NCBI GenBank assembly: GCA_024695465.1
Contig: JAILID010000079.1
Location: 1 to 53,173 of the forward strand
DNA: 53,173 bases
Reading direction: 5' to 3'
Source: Lachnospiraceae bacterium
GTDB lineage: Bacteria > Bacillota > Clostridia > Lachnospirales > Lachnospiraceae
Under the pieces are notes generated by a model, which worked only from the letters and a program-made list of their open reading frames with translations, was not told where the DNA came from and made no database searches. Positions 1 through 7,945 of this stretch are shown here, piece by piece. A program made the position numbers and the translations under genes. How positions within the stretch are numbered: the first letter of the stretch is position 1; each line of letters starts with the position of its first letter.

Positions 1-1
1 C

Positions 2-586
2 TATGTGTTCCTGACAGCGGTGCCTCTCGCGGTGTATTTTATGATGTTTGCGGGGGACGGCATTTTATTTCTCTCGGGACCTGCCTACGAGAGTGCGGTC
101 CTGCCGATGCGGATCATCATGCCGACGCTGCTCTTTATCGGCCTGTCCAACGTGACCGGGATCCAGATCCTGGTGCCGACCGGGCGGGAGAAGGTTGTCC
201 TGTACTCGGAGATCGCCGGGGCGGTGACGGATTTTATCTTAAATGCACTGCTGATCCCGAAGCTGGCTTCCGCGGGAGCCGCAATCGGGACTGTCGCCGC
301 GGAGGCAGTCGTCCTGGGGGTCCAGGTATGGTTCCTCAAGGGAGAGATCGGGGACGCGTTTCGGGCAGTGCGGCCGAAGAAGATAGCGGCGGCCCTCCTT
401 GCCGGCTGCGCGGCTTCTTTCTGGATCCGCTTAACGGGTCTTAAAGGCTTTCCGTCCCTCGCCCTCTCGGCGCTGCTCTTTTTTTCCGTCTATGGGGCGC
501 TGCTTCTTTTGCTGAAGGAAGAGCTTGCGATGGAAATCATAAGGGAAACGGCAGCTGGGAAATTACGAAAACTGAAGAAAAGCTGA
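2..586 (+). CDS. Polysaccharide flippase (Wzx/MATE-like), C-terminal fragment
   Basis: The 5' end lies outside the window; the frame is open from base 2, so only the last 194 or so residues are present. They are almost entirely hydrophobic and form about five membrane segments, with a short basic tail rich in Lys and Arg at the end. The pattern, including an internal stretch with a conserved-looking 'GAAIGTVAAE' loop, fits the C-terminal half of the polysaccharide biosynthesis (Wzx/MurJ/MATE-superfamily) flippases that move lipid-linked repeat units across the membrane. Two glycosyltransferases follow within 40 and 5 bases, which supports a capsule or exopolysaccharide role. Family assignment is by composition and context; the substrate cannot be told. 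Confidence 0.75.
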   Translation, partial: YVFLTAVPLAVYFMMFAGDGILFLSGPAYESAVLPMRIIMPTLLFIGLSNVTGIQILVPTGREKVVLYSEIAGAVTDFILNALLIPKLASAGAAIGTVAAEAVVLGVQVWFLKGEIGDAFRAVRPKKIAAALLAGCAASFWIRLTGLKGFPSLALSALLFFSVYGALLLLLKEELAMEIIRETAAGKLRKLKKS

Positions 587-622
587 GGCTGTGCCGGATG
601 CGGCCTGGAACGGAGAGTTAGA

Positions 623-1390
623 ATGGAAGAAGGAAAAGTATCGGTTATAACCCCTTGCTATAACGGAGAAAAATATGTGGGAGAGACGATTCAGTCCGTC
701 CTGAGCCAGACCTATCCCAACTGGGAGATGCTGATCGTGGATGATGGATCGACGGATGCGTCCCGCCGGGTGCTGGAAGCTTACGCGGCGAAGGACGAAA
801 GGATCCGCTGCTTTTATCAGGAAAACAGGGGCTCCGCAGCCGCCAGGAATCTGGGGCTTAGGGAGGCCTCCGGCCGTTATATCGCGCTTCTTGACGCGGA
901 CGACCTCTGGGATCCGGATTTTCTTGAAAAACAGCTGGCTTTTATGAAGGAAAAGCGGGCGGTCTGCGTAGCCTCCGCCTATCGTTTTATCGACTCGTCT
1001 TCAAGGGATACCGGGAAGAGGGCCGCCGTCCTTAAGGAGATCACGAAGAAGGACATGCTCTGGATGAACCGGGTGGGCTGCCTGACGGGACTTTATGACA
1101 GCTCCTGTTTTGGCAAGCTGTACCTTAACGAGGAGCTGAGAAGCGTCCGGGACGACTACGCCTACTGGTATAAGATAACGGAGATGGCCGAGGTGATTTA
1201 CGGCAACCAGCAGGTCCTGGCCTCCTACCGGGTCCTGGCCGGATCGACGACCGGCAATAAGCGGAAATTGATCGGAAAGCAGTACCGTTTCTACCGGGAT
1301 TATCTTCATCTGGGCCGCCTTCGAAGCTGCGTCAATATTCTTTACTGGGGCTTGTCCGGCGTCCTTAAATTTCCATCAGGGAGAAAATGA
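623..1390 (+). CDS. Family 2 glycosyltransferase
   Basis: This 255-residue protein starts with the GT-A signature of inverting GT2 enzymes: 'VSVITPCYNGEKYV' at residues 6-19, the nucleotide-binding 'VDDGSTD' near 40, and the metal-binding 'DADDLW' near residue 92. It has no signal peptide and no clear membrane helix, so it probably works at the cytoplasmic face and adds a sugar to a lipid-linked intermediate. A GGAGAG ribosome site sits about 7 bases before the ATG. It stops 4 bases before the next glycosyltransferase, so the two are translationally close and almost certainly in one operon with the flippase upstream. Donor and acceptor sugars cannot be read from sequence. Confidence 0.93.
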   Translation: MEEGKVSVITPCYNGEKYVGETIQSVLSQTYPNWEMLIVDDGSTDASRRVLEAYAAKDERIRCFYQENRGSAAARNLGLREASGRYIALLDADDLWDPDFLEKQLAFMKEKRAVCVASAYRFIDSSSRDTGKRAAVLKEITKKDMLWMNRVGCLTGLYDSSCFGKLYLNEELRSVRDDYAYWYKITEMAEVIYGNQQVLASYRVLAGSTTGNKRKLIGKQYRFYRDYLHLGRLRSCVNILYWGLSGVLKFPSGRK

Positions 1391-1394
1391 TTTC

Positions 1395-3407
1395 ATGAAG
1401 AAGCTGCTGATAATCGCGACGACCCCGATGCAGTACGACGGGCTCACGGGGGTTCTGATCCAGACCATTGACCGCGCGGACCGCTCCCGGGTGGAGCTTC
1501 ACCTTGTTCCCGGAATGGGCTTTATGGGGGATTACGAGGAGAAAATGAAGAACAGGGGCGTCCTTATTCATCCGGTTCCCGATCGCGCCCGTAAGCTGCC
1601 CGCCTATATGAAAGCTCTCTTCCTGCTGCTGCGGCGGGAAAAATATGACGTCCTTCATGTCCACGGCAACAGCGCCACCATGGCCTTCGAGATGGCGGCC
1701 GGATGGGCGGCGGGCGTTCCGATCCGCATTTCCCATGTCCACAATACCTGTTCAGCGCATCCGTTCCTGCATACGGCGTTAAAGCCGTTCCTGAACGCCT
1801 TCGTCACAGCCCCGGCCGCCTGCTCGGAAGCAGCAGGCAGCTGGCTCTACAGAAAAAATTTCACGGTCGTGAAAAACGGAATCGATCCGCTTCGTTTTGC
1901 GTTTGATCCCGCGATGAGGGCGTTAAGCAGAAAAGAACTGGAGGCAGGGGAGGCCTTCGTCGTCGGCCATATAGGCCGCTTCAGCCGGCAGAAAAATCAT
2001 GCTTTCCTGCTGGAGATCTTCGCGGAGCTTTTAAAGCTTCGGCCCGATGCGCTTCTTCTTCTGATCGGAGAAGGGGAGCTGCGGGAAAGCGCGGAAGAGA
2101 AAGCCGCGAAACTTGGGATCGGGAAGAGAATCCGTTTTGTCGGGACTACGGAGCATCCGGAGAAGTATTACGCCGCGATGGATGTATTCGTTCTCCCCTC
2201 GCTTTACGAGGGCCTGGGCATTGCCGCCGTTGAAGCCCAGGCTTCCGGTCTTCCGGTTATTTTATCGGATACCGTACCGAAAGAGACGGCTTTCGCCCCC
2301 GGCGTGTCGTATCTGCCCCTCTCCGAAACGCCGGCTTTCTGGGCGGAAAAGATTGCAGGGATCCCGGAAAACAGCCGGAGGGAGGAAGCCTGGCAGCTTG
2401 TCGCTTCCGCCGGTTACGATATAAGGGACATGGGAAAGACGCTGGCGGAGCTTTGGAAGCTCCCGGAGCCGGATTCCCTTCCGTCAAGGATAAGGCTGTC
2501 CGTGGCGCTCGCCGCCTTTAACGGGAAAGATTTTATCCGGGAGCAGCTGGAATCGATCCTCCAACAGACGATTGCTCCGGATGAGGTGATTCTGTGCGAC
2601 GACGGTTCGACGGACGGGACGGCGGAGCTTATCGCCGCCTTTATCGAGGAGCACCGGCCTTCGAACTGGAAACTCTTCCGCCGTTCAAGCCCGCTGGGCC
2701 CGGGGGCGAATTTCAGGTCGGCGCTGGAGAAGACCCGGGGGGATCTTGTCTTTCTGGCGGACCAGGATGATATCTGGAAGCCGGACAAGATTGAGACAAT
2801 GGCGGCGGTTTTCTTTGATCCGGATATCAAGCTTGCGGTCAGCAGTATCCGCTATATAGACCGGGCGGGAAATGAAAAGCTCCTGGGGACCCGGCTTTCC
2901 GCCCGGAAAGATCATGAAGTGCAGATTCGGGAATCGCTGGCAGTCTGTTCGTATCTGGGTATGTCGATGGCCCTGCGCCGGGAGGTTTTCGAGAAAGCCG
3001 ACATGGATTTATGGGAGAAAACTTCCCATGACTGGACCCTTCTTCTTACGGCGCACGCCCTGGGAAGAGTCGTCTTTCTGGGAAAACCCTGTCAGTATTA
3101 CCGCCGGCATGAAAACAACGCTTCCGGACCGGCGGGGCAGGACCGAAAACAGCGCCGCCTTTTCCTCATCGAAAGACAGGAGGTCCATATCCGCGCCGCG
3201 CTTCATTCGAATTGTCTCGGGCAGGAAGAGAAGGAGGCGGCTCGAAAAGCGCTGAGAATGCTGCTTGTCAGAAAAAGAATCGTTGAGTCCGGCCATCCGC
3301 TCCGTGTGCTTCGAATGGCGTCGCTTTACCGGAAGATGGGGCTTACGTTCCGAACAGCCGCAGGCGATTTCCTGGCTTCCGTTAAGGGTATTTCGGCGGA
3401 AAAGTAG
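1395..3407 (+). CDS. Two-domain glycosyltransferase, GT4 fused to GT2
   Basis: A 670-residue protein holding two separate glycosyltransferases. Residues 1 to about 365 form a GT-B fold enzyme of family 4: a Rossmann-like start, 'VVGHIGRFSRQKNH' near 195, and the C-terminal 'EGLGIAAVEAQASGLPV' donor-site segment with its EX7E-type glutamates. From about residue 367 a second, GT-A type family 2 domain begins, with 'LAAFNGKDFI', 'CDDGSTDGT' and the metal-binding 'DQDDIW'. The frame is uninterrupted, so this is a true fusion. Two successive sugar additions by one chain is the obvious inference. It lies directly after a GT2 gene and a flippase. No promoter is visible between them. Confidence 0.92.
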   Translation: MKKLLIIATTPMQYDGLTGVLIQTIDRADRSRVELHLVPGMGFMGDYEEKMKNRGVLIHPVPDRARKLPAYMKALFLLLRREKYDVLHVHGNSATMAFEMAAGWAAGVPIRISHVHNTCSAHPFLHTALKPFLNAFVTAPAACSEAAGSWLYRKNFTVVKNGIDPLRFAFDPAMRALSRKELEAGEAFVVGHIGRFSRQKNHAFLLEIFAELLKLRPDALLLLIGEGELRESAEEKAAKLGIGKRIRFVGTTEHPEKYYAAMDVFVLPSLYEGLGIAAVEAQASGLPVILSDTVPKETAFAPGVSYLPLSETPAFWAEKIAGIPENSRREEAWQLVASAGYDIRDMGKTLAELWKLPEPDSLPSRIRLSVALAAFNGKDFIREQLESILQQTIAPDEVILCDDGSTDGTAELIAAFIEEHRPSNWKLFRRSSPLGPGANFRSALEKTRGDLVFLADQDDIWKPDKIETMAAVFFDPDIKLAVSSIRYIDRAGNEKLLGTRLSARKDHEVQIRESLAVCSYLGMSMALRREVFEKADMDLWEKTSHDWTLLLTAHALGRVVFLGKPCQYYRRHENNASGPAGQDRKQRRLFLIERQEVHIRAALHSNCLGQEEKEAARKALRMLLVRKRIVESGHPLRVLRMASLYRKMGLTFRTAAGDFLASVKGISAEK

Positions 3408-3418
3408 AAATCCTCATC

Positions 3419-3447
3419 TTGTAATAATCCGGGTAATGCTGTATAGT
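3419..3447 (+). promoter_or_regulatory. Sigma-A-type promoter candidate before the split membrane protein
   Basis: TTGTAA at 3419-3424 and TATAGT at 3442-3447 are separated by 17 bases, in an AT-rich gap after the glycosyltransferase operon. The -35 matches the consensus at 4 of 6 positions and the -10 at 5 of 6. The leader to the next gene would be about 130 bases. Read by eye only. Confidence 0.45.
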
Positions 3448-3586
3448 TACAATAAAATATTAACGGATAAAACAAAATTTATGTTCGATTATAGTAAAAG
3501 CTTTGTTCTCGGGCTCCGGGACTGTGTTTACTGACAGGATAGCACGCCGATTTTTCGGAAAAGATCAAAAGACGGGGGGCTGATTG

Positions 3587-4630
3587 GTGCTTAATTGGGA
3601 TAATGTTGTAAATACGGTTGTTCTTATTGGGATCGTGCCTCTTATAGCAGGCGGCGTTTTCTGTATGCTTTTCAGGATTGAACGAAGTCTGGCTTCTTTT
3701 TATTCCATCGGCATGTTTTTGCTGTGGGCTATTGAGCAGCTTTTTCTTGTACCCTGTATTTTTCTTAATGTCTCCTTCCGGATGGCCGCGGCCTTTTTTC
3801 TGGTTATCATGGTCCTGTTTGTTGCCGCCGGAGTTCCGGCCGCTGTTTTTCTTGTTAGGGGGCATGTAAAAAAGAAAAGGGAAAAATGGACGTTGGAGAT
3901 GGTTATTCTCTATACGCTTATGTGGCTGCTCGTTGGTTTTATCATGTACAAAACAGCTGTTTTGCGGAATCTGGATATGGACGACGCCACCTATGTCGTA
4001 CACGCCGTCGATATGGTTCGGACCGATACTATGTTCCGCACGACTCTGACGGGGCTTCAGACGGATGATTTCCTGCAGTTTATCAAGTATCTGGTATCGC
4101 CCTGGCCCTTCTTCGGCGCGTTTCTCTCCTTTACCACCGGAATCAGAACGGCCGCTGTCTTTCATGCGGTTATACCGCAGATGATTATTCTGCTCGCAAC
4201 AGCTGTTTATCATCAGCTTGGGGAAGTCTTTTTTCCGAAAGAAAGAGTTTATCGCCCGATGTTCGTTATCTTCGTATGGCTGTTTAACCTCTTCGGATAT
4301 GTTTCCATCTATTCGGCGGAAACCTTCCTTATGATGAGGAGTTGGCAGGGGAAAGCGGTTGTCGCCGGGGTCGGCGTTCCGATGATGATCTGGGTTTTTC
4401 AGCGGATCTATGAGGAAGCGGATAAATATGAACTTTTCATCCTGCTTGCGGTCATGAATTTTGCCTTGTGCTTTATGTCCGGCGTGGGGCTGGCTGTCGG
4501 AGCCGCTATGACGTTCATTTTCGGCGTCGTTTACGCGGTGATCCGGAGGAAGATTAAAATTATCCTGTACAGCTTTCTGGCCCTTACGGCCAATATCATT
4601 TACGGGGCGTTTTATATCTGTTTAAGATAG
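3587..4630 (+). CDS. Multi-spanning membrane protein, N-terminal part (DUF6077-like)
   Basis: About 347 residues with eight or more hydrophobic segments. It includes an extracytoplasmic-looking 'NLDMDDATYV' motif after the fourth helix, which resembles the DUF6077 family of large membrane proteins in Clostridia, proposed here from memory. Start is ambiguous: GTG at 3587 (8 bases after GGGGG) or TTG at 3584. The protein ends abruptly at a TAG after a helix, while family members continue into a further membrane region. The next gene looks like exactly that continuation in another frame. This is therefore either the first half of a broken gene or one of a pair of subunits. Its position after polysaccharide genes suggests an envelope role. 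Confidence 0.7.
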   Translation: MLNWDNVVNTVVLIGIVPLIAGGVFCMLFRIERSLASFYSIGMFLLWAIEQLFLVPCIFLNVSFRMAAAFFLVIMVLFVAAGVPAAVFLVRGHVKKKREKWTLEMVILYTLMWLLVGFIMYKTAVLRNLDMDDATYVVHAVDMVRTDTMFRTTLTGLQTDDFLQFIKYLVSPWPFFGAFLSFTTGIRTAAVFHAVIPQMIILLATAVYHQLGEVFFPKERVYRPMFVIFVWLFNLFGYVSIYSAETFLMMRSWQGKAVVAGVGVPMMIWVFQRIYEEADKYELFILLAVMNFALCFMSGVGLAVGAAMTFIFGVVYAVIRRKIKIILYSFLALTANIIYGAFYICLR

Positions 4631-4736
4631 GAAGCTTTTTGAAATGACGCAGTCGTCTTTTTGTTTGAAATAATATCCCGCGCAGGCGTTTCAGAGCGGG
4701 AATTGAATCTGTGCAAGCTTCAAACGGAGAAAAAGA

Positions 4737-5507
4737 GTGATCGATAAAATGTCTAACGCGGGTATTTCCGCGACCTTCCATTATCTGTATGGCGACAAGT
4801 ACCTTTTTTCCCTGGCAGTCCTGTCCTGCTTCGTCCTTTTTCTGTTTTTTAAAAATGACAGGAGACGGCTGATATGGCCCATGATTTTCTGTCTGCTGGC
4901 CGTGCTGAACCCTTACGCCTATAAGATAGCAGGCAGTATCGGAATTTACTGGTACTGGCGTTTGTTCTGGATGTTTGCAGAAGGCGTGATAACGGCGCTG
5001 GCCTTTACGAGGATCATTCAGTTCTTCCGGAAAAAGATACGCTGGCCGATTTTGTTCAGCGCCATGTGCCTTCTTATAGGCCTTTTGGGCGAGTATGTTT
5101 TCCAGGAGGGGAATTTTTACAAGGCGGATAATCCCGATAAGCTGAAGCTTGGGACGGAGGAGGTATGCGATGCCCTTCTGGCAGTGGATCCGAATCCGCG
5201 GGTGGTGCTCTGCTTTGCCTACACGCCCTATGTGAGGCAGTACAGCGGGGATATAACCCTCTTTTATGACCGTTATGATTATGAATATCAGCTGGCCGGC
5301 AGAGAAGTGGAGCATAAGGTAGCGCATGAGCTGGAAAAGACGAATCCGGATTACCGCATGATTTTCAGTACGGCTTTGGAAAATGATTATAATTTTGTAG
5401 TCACTTACGGCAATCGTCCGGTTCCGGAGGATATATACAGCGCCTTTGGATTTGAGGAAGTCGGTGACGACGTCGGCGTTTTCATCTTTTACAATCCGGA
5501 GCTTTGA
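4737..5507 (+). CDS. Membrane protein, probable C-terminal part of the preceding gene
   Basis: A 256-residue protein starting at GTG with GGAG 7 bases upstream. Four hydrophobic segments fill residues 25-125, followed by a soluble domain of about 130 residues rich in aromatic and acidic residues. The gap of 106 bases to the upstream gene contains stops in all three frames. The frame also differs from the upstream gene, so more than one mutation would be needed to explain a break. The membrane part followed by a soluble tail is what one expects as the second half of the upstream protein. The plausible ribosome site leaves open that both halves are expressed as separate polypeptides. A strong terminator follows. 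Confidence 0.65.
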   Translation: MIDKMSNAGISATFHYLYGDKYLFSLAVLSCFVLFLFFKNDRRRLIWPMIFCLLAVLNPYAYKIAGSIGIYWYWRLFWMFAEGVITALAFTRIIQFFRKKIRWPILFSAMCLLIGLLGEYVFQEGNFYKADNPDKLKLGTEEVCDALLAVDPNPRVVLCFAYTPYVRQYSGDITLFYDRYDYEYQLAGREVEHKVAHELEKTNPDYRMIFSTALENDYNFVVTYGNRPVPEDIYSAFGFEEVGDDVGVFIFYNPEL

Positions 5508-5520
5508 GTTACAGAAGAAG

Positions 5521-5554
5521 ACCCCTCCTCCCGGACCGGGAAGAGGGGTTTTTC
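5521..5554 (+). terminator. Rho-independent terminator
   Basis: A 14-bp stem (5521-5534 with 5536-5549, one G-T pair) closes on a single-base loop as drawn, so a few tip pairs will be open. It is followed by TTTTC. It lies 14 bases after the membrane-protein stop codon and ends the polysaccharide-side transcription. Confidence 0.85.
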
Positions 5555-5573
5555 GGCGGCAGGCCGGCTTTTT

Positions 5574-5813
5574 TTATTCCGTCACACTTTTCTTAAGCTC
5601 AACATAGCGGGAGACCCGCATCCCTTTTCTGAGTTCCGCGGCGTAGCCGTCCGGAATGCCTGCCTTTCGGGTGAGATCCAGGGGAGCCAGGCCTGATTCT
5701 TTGATTTGTTCGGCGTTGGCGATCCCGAACAGGATAATGGAGACAACGGTATCGGTGCGGTTGGCTGACCAGTATATTTTCTTCAGTCTTTCAGCGAGCT
5801 TTTCTGCCTGCAT
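5574..5813 (-). CDS. Small conserved HTH-like protein
   Basis: A 79-residue soluble protein on the minus strand. An AGGGAGGA ribosome site lies 8 bases before the ATG, which argues that it is a real gene. It is helical. Its second half ('LTRKAGIPDGYAAELRKGMRVSRYVELK') reads like a small helix-turn-helix module in which the second helix is followed by a basic strand. I recognise the general pattern from Clostridia genomes but cannot name a family or function. It is isolated: convergent to the gene on its left and separated by a long hairpin from the HTH gene on its right. A DNA-binding role is inference only. Confidence 0.65.
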   Translation of the reverse strand: MQAEKLAERLKKIYWSANRTDTVVSIILFGIANAEQIKESGLAPLDLTRKAGIPDGYAAELRKGMRVSRYVELKKSVTE

Positions 5814-5936
5814 CAGGAGTCCTCCCTAAATGCTCTGCTTGTCACGGTGAAACGCCTCTGACTGCCCGGATAGGAAAAACGGGAAGCAGCTGCGAATGAG
5901 GGCTGAATCGTTACAATATCATTTTATTATAACATG

Positions 5937-5985
5937 AAAAATAAGTGCATTTTCCCATCCCAGAGGGGAAAATGCACTTATTTTT
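5937..5985. terminator. Perfect 20-bp inverted repeat, bidirectional terminator
   Basis: Arms 5937-5956 and 5966-5985 are exact reverse complements of 20 bases with a 9-base loop, running A5 on one side and T6 on the other. It sits 30 bases past the stop of the minus-strand HTH gene and about 120 bases upstream of the next minus-strand gene. Its main job is probably to end transcription of the HTH gene. Confidence 0.8.
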
Positions 5986-6016
5986 TGGTGTAAAATAGAG
6001 TTAAGACATTCTTCTT

Positions 6017-6442
6017 CTAAATCGGCGTTTCGCCAAGTTCCTTCAGGCAGCTGTTGACCCACTCGATGTCATAGATGTGGTGGCTTAAGGCGTAGATGAG
6101 TACGGCGTCCTTCTGCCGCAGCGGGGTGAGTCCGGGCGTCTGATGAAGGGTAAAGGCTCTCTGAAATTCTGCCAGGGAGGGCCTTAGAACCAGGAGGATC
6201 CGGATCAGGCGGTTGCGATCCGCTGTGTAAGCCTCTCCCCTTAAAATTTTATACCCGATCTTGACGGGGATATCTGCCTGCTGGAAGATTGTTTTCCTGG
6301 GCAGGCCGCTTCTCTCAACCAGTTTATCCATATAGGCGTCAAAGTTGACGACGCGGTTTAGCAGCTGCGTTTTTTCGTAGCGCAGAAGACCGGACCGATT
6401 CGTTTGGGAGAGTACTTGTGTGAGATAATCTGTAGTATTCAT
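6017..6442 (-). CDS. HTH (XRE-like) regulator divergent from a Ser/Thr kinase
   Basis: A 141-residue protein starting at the ATG complementary to 6440-6442, with GAGGT about 9 bases upstream. The frame is open further upstream, but that sequence has no ribosome site and crosses the promoter. Residues 33-75 look like a helix-turn-helix ('LVERSGLPRKTIFQQADIPV'), with two further helical stretches to the end. From memory, this layout of an N-terminal leader, a central HTH and a 'DAVLIYALSHHI' tail segment occurs in proteins encoded beside kinases in Lachnospiraceae. It is divergent from the kinase gene here, so a shared intergenic control region of about 190 bases is likely. It may be the regulator or a kinase substrate. 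Confidence 0.82.
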   Translation of the reverse strand: MNTTDYLTQVLSQTNRSGLLRYEKTQLLNRVVNFDAYMDKLVERSGLPRKTIFQQADIPVKIGYKILRGEAYTADRNRLIRILLVLRPSLAEFQRAFTLHQTPGLTPLRQKDAVLIYALSHHIYDIEWVNSCLKELGETPI

Positions 6443-6499
6443 CGTAAATAGACCTCGCTGGGGACAAAATATCGAAAAGATTAAGCATAAACACGAAAC

Positions 6500-6528
6500 A
6501 TTATATAGGATATCTCGATGGACGGCAA
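6500..6528 (-). promoter_or_regulatory. Promoter of the HTH regulator gene
   Basis: On the minus strand, TTGCCG (complement of 6523-6528) and a perfect TATAAT (complement of 6500-6505) are 17 bases apart. They place the transcription start about 50 bases before the ATG at 6442. Confidence 0.65.
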
Positions 6529-6634
6529 GTCTGCAGAAGAAAAGCAGTGAGAAAGACTTTTTTTGCGGGAAGGGCCGTCTGCCCGGACATGGCGGCCGGG
6601 CAATATCATAATAAACATAAAGGAGGATTGCATT

Positions 6635-7489
6635 ATGGACATTCAGGCTGAGCTCCCCATTCTGTGCTATGCGGAGATCGCCGATATCAACAGGGAACGG
6701 GATGTGTATCTTGTTCAGCATATCGTGACGGGAAAGATATGTGTGAAGAAGAAAAAAACAGTAAATGACAGAAAGGTATATGAGCAGCTGAAGATGGGAC
6801 ATTTTCCGGGGATCCCGGTGATTTACGATATCTATGAGAAGGAAGGAGATACCTATATCCTGGAGGAATATATAACCGGAGAGTCCCTGGGGAATATGCT
6901 TGAAAGAAAGGGACCGTTTGCGCCGTTCGCGGCGGCCGCAATCGGCGTGCGGATCTGTGAGATTCTGGAGCCGCTGCATCTATCGGATCCGCCCCTGATC
7001 CAGCGGGATATTAAACCGGAAAATATCATAGTGACGGAAGCCCTTGAGCTCTATATTGTGGACTTTGGGGCGGCCAGGATAGGCGGACGGAGGAAGAAGC
7101 GGGATACGCATCAGCTCGGAACGCCGGGCTACGCCCCGCCGGAGCAATACGGCAGAACGGCTACGGAGCCTGCCTCGGACGTTTACGCCATCGGAATGCT
7201 TCTAATTGAATTGCTCGGATATATGGAAAAGAAAGGTTCGCTCAGGCAGCTGAAAGCGCTGGGCCGGGTGATTGAAAAGTCAACCAGCGTCCTTATGCGC
7301 GACCGATACAGGGATGCAGGGGAAATGAAGCGCGCGCTGCTTGCCTGCCTGCCGGTCAGCCCTGTAAACGCCTGGTCGAAAAAAGAAGTTTGCCGGGAGT
7401 TGTTTCGGGAAAAGGAAAAAGAAAGGGGGAGTGAATTATGCTCTGTATCGCGGCAGCGGCTTCGGTATTTCTTGCTGTCTATGATGTGA
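6635..7489 (+). CDS. Hanks-type Ser/Thr protein kinase, soluble
   Basis: A 284-residue kinase. ATG 6635 follows AGGAGG by 8 bases; the open frame further upstream lacks a ribosome site. The catalytic core is visible: a lysine cluster at residues 38-41 for ATP, the catalytic loop 'QRDIKPEN' (D125, K127, N130, with Gln replacing the usual His), 'DFG' at 143-145, and 'GTPGYAPPEQYG' at 162-173. The glycine-rich loop is not recognisable: the region near residue 20 has no GxGxxG. The C-terminal 50 residues are basic. There is no membrane helix and no PASTA repeat, so it is a cytoplasmic kinase. Its last 52 bases overlap the prepilin peptidase gene, tying the two together in expression. Confidence 0.9.
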   Translation: MDIQAELPILCYAEIADINRERDVYLVQHIVTGKICVKKKKTVNDRKVYEQLKMGHFPGIPVIYDIYEKEGDTYILEEYITGESLGNMLERKGPFAPFAAAAIGVRICEILEPLHLSDPPLIQRDIKPENIIVTEALELYIVDFGAARIGGRRKKRDTHQLGTPGYAPPEQYGRTATEPASDVYAIGMLLIELLGYMEKKGSLRQLKALGRVIEKSTSVLMRDRYRDAGEMKRALLACLPVSPVNAWSKKEVCRELFREKEKERGSELCSVSRQRLRYFLLSMM

Positions 7490-7944
7490 AAAGAAGAAAG
7501 ATACCCAATGCGGCACTTTTACCGCTCATGGTCTTCATTTTCGTCGCAAAAGGAGGGTTTGAAGGACTCCCCGGCCTTTTGGACGCGCTTATGGGAGCGG
7601 GGCTTCCTTTCCTCCTGCTCTGGCCTTTTTTTTGCTTCCGCATGATGGGGGCCGGGGACGTGAAGCTGATGATTGTCCTGGGGGCTGCATGCGGCTGGCC
7701 CGGGAGTCTTTGGCTGCTCCTCCTTTCCCTTGCGGCAGGAGGGCTGTACGCCGTTTTTCATTTCCTGATAAAGAAAGACGGTGTCCGGAGATTCCGTTAC
7801 CTTGCGGATTATATAAGAAAGCTTCTTGCCGCGGGCGCGGATCCGGGATCTTATATGGCCGGGACGGAGGACGGAACGGTGCCCTTTGCCGTGTTCACCG
7901 CGGCGGGAATGCTGATCTACACGTTTTTACAGGGAGGATTTTGA
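7438..7944 (+). CDS. Type IV prepilin peptidase (A24 family), short form
   Basis: A 168-residue integral membrane protein. It carries the two aspartates of A24 aspartyl peptidases: one in 'YDVKRRKIPN' (near residue 17) and one in the hallmark 'GAGDVKLM' (near residue 74). It lacks the N-terminal methylase domain, like the CpaA/TadV peptidases that mature Flp-type pilins. About five membrane helices are seen. GGGGGAG lies just before the ATG, which is inside the kinase gene. One base separates its stop from the TadZ-like gene. No pilin, secretion ATPase or TadB/C is near, so its substrate must be encoded elsewhere. Confidence 0.88.
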   Translation: MLCIAAAASVFLAVYDVKRRKIPNAALLPLMVFIFVAKGGFEGLPGLLDALMGAGLPFLLLWPFFCFRMMGAGDVKLMIVLGAACGWPGSLWLLLLSLAAGGLYAVFHFLIKKDGVRRFRYLADYIRKLLAAGADPGSYMAGTEDGTVPFAVFTAAGMLIYTFLQGGF

Positions 7945-7945
7945 C

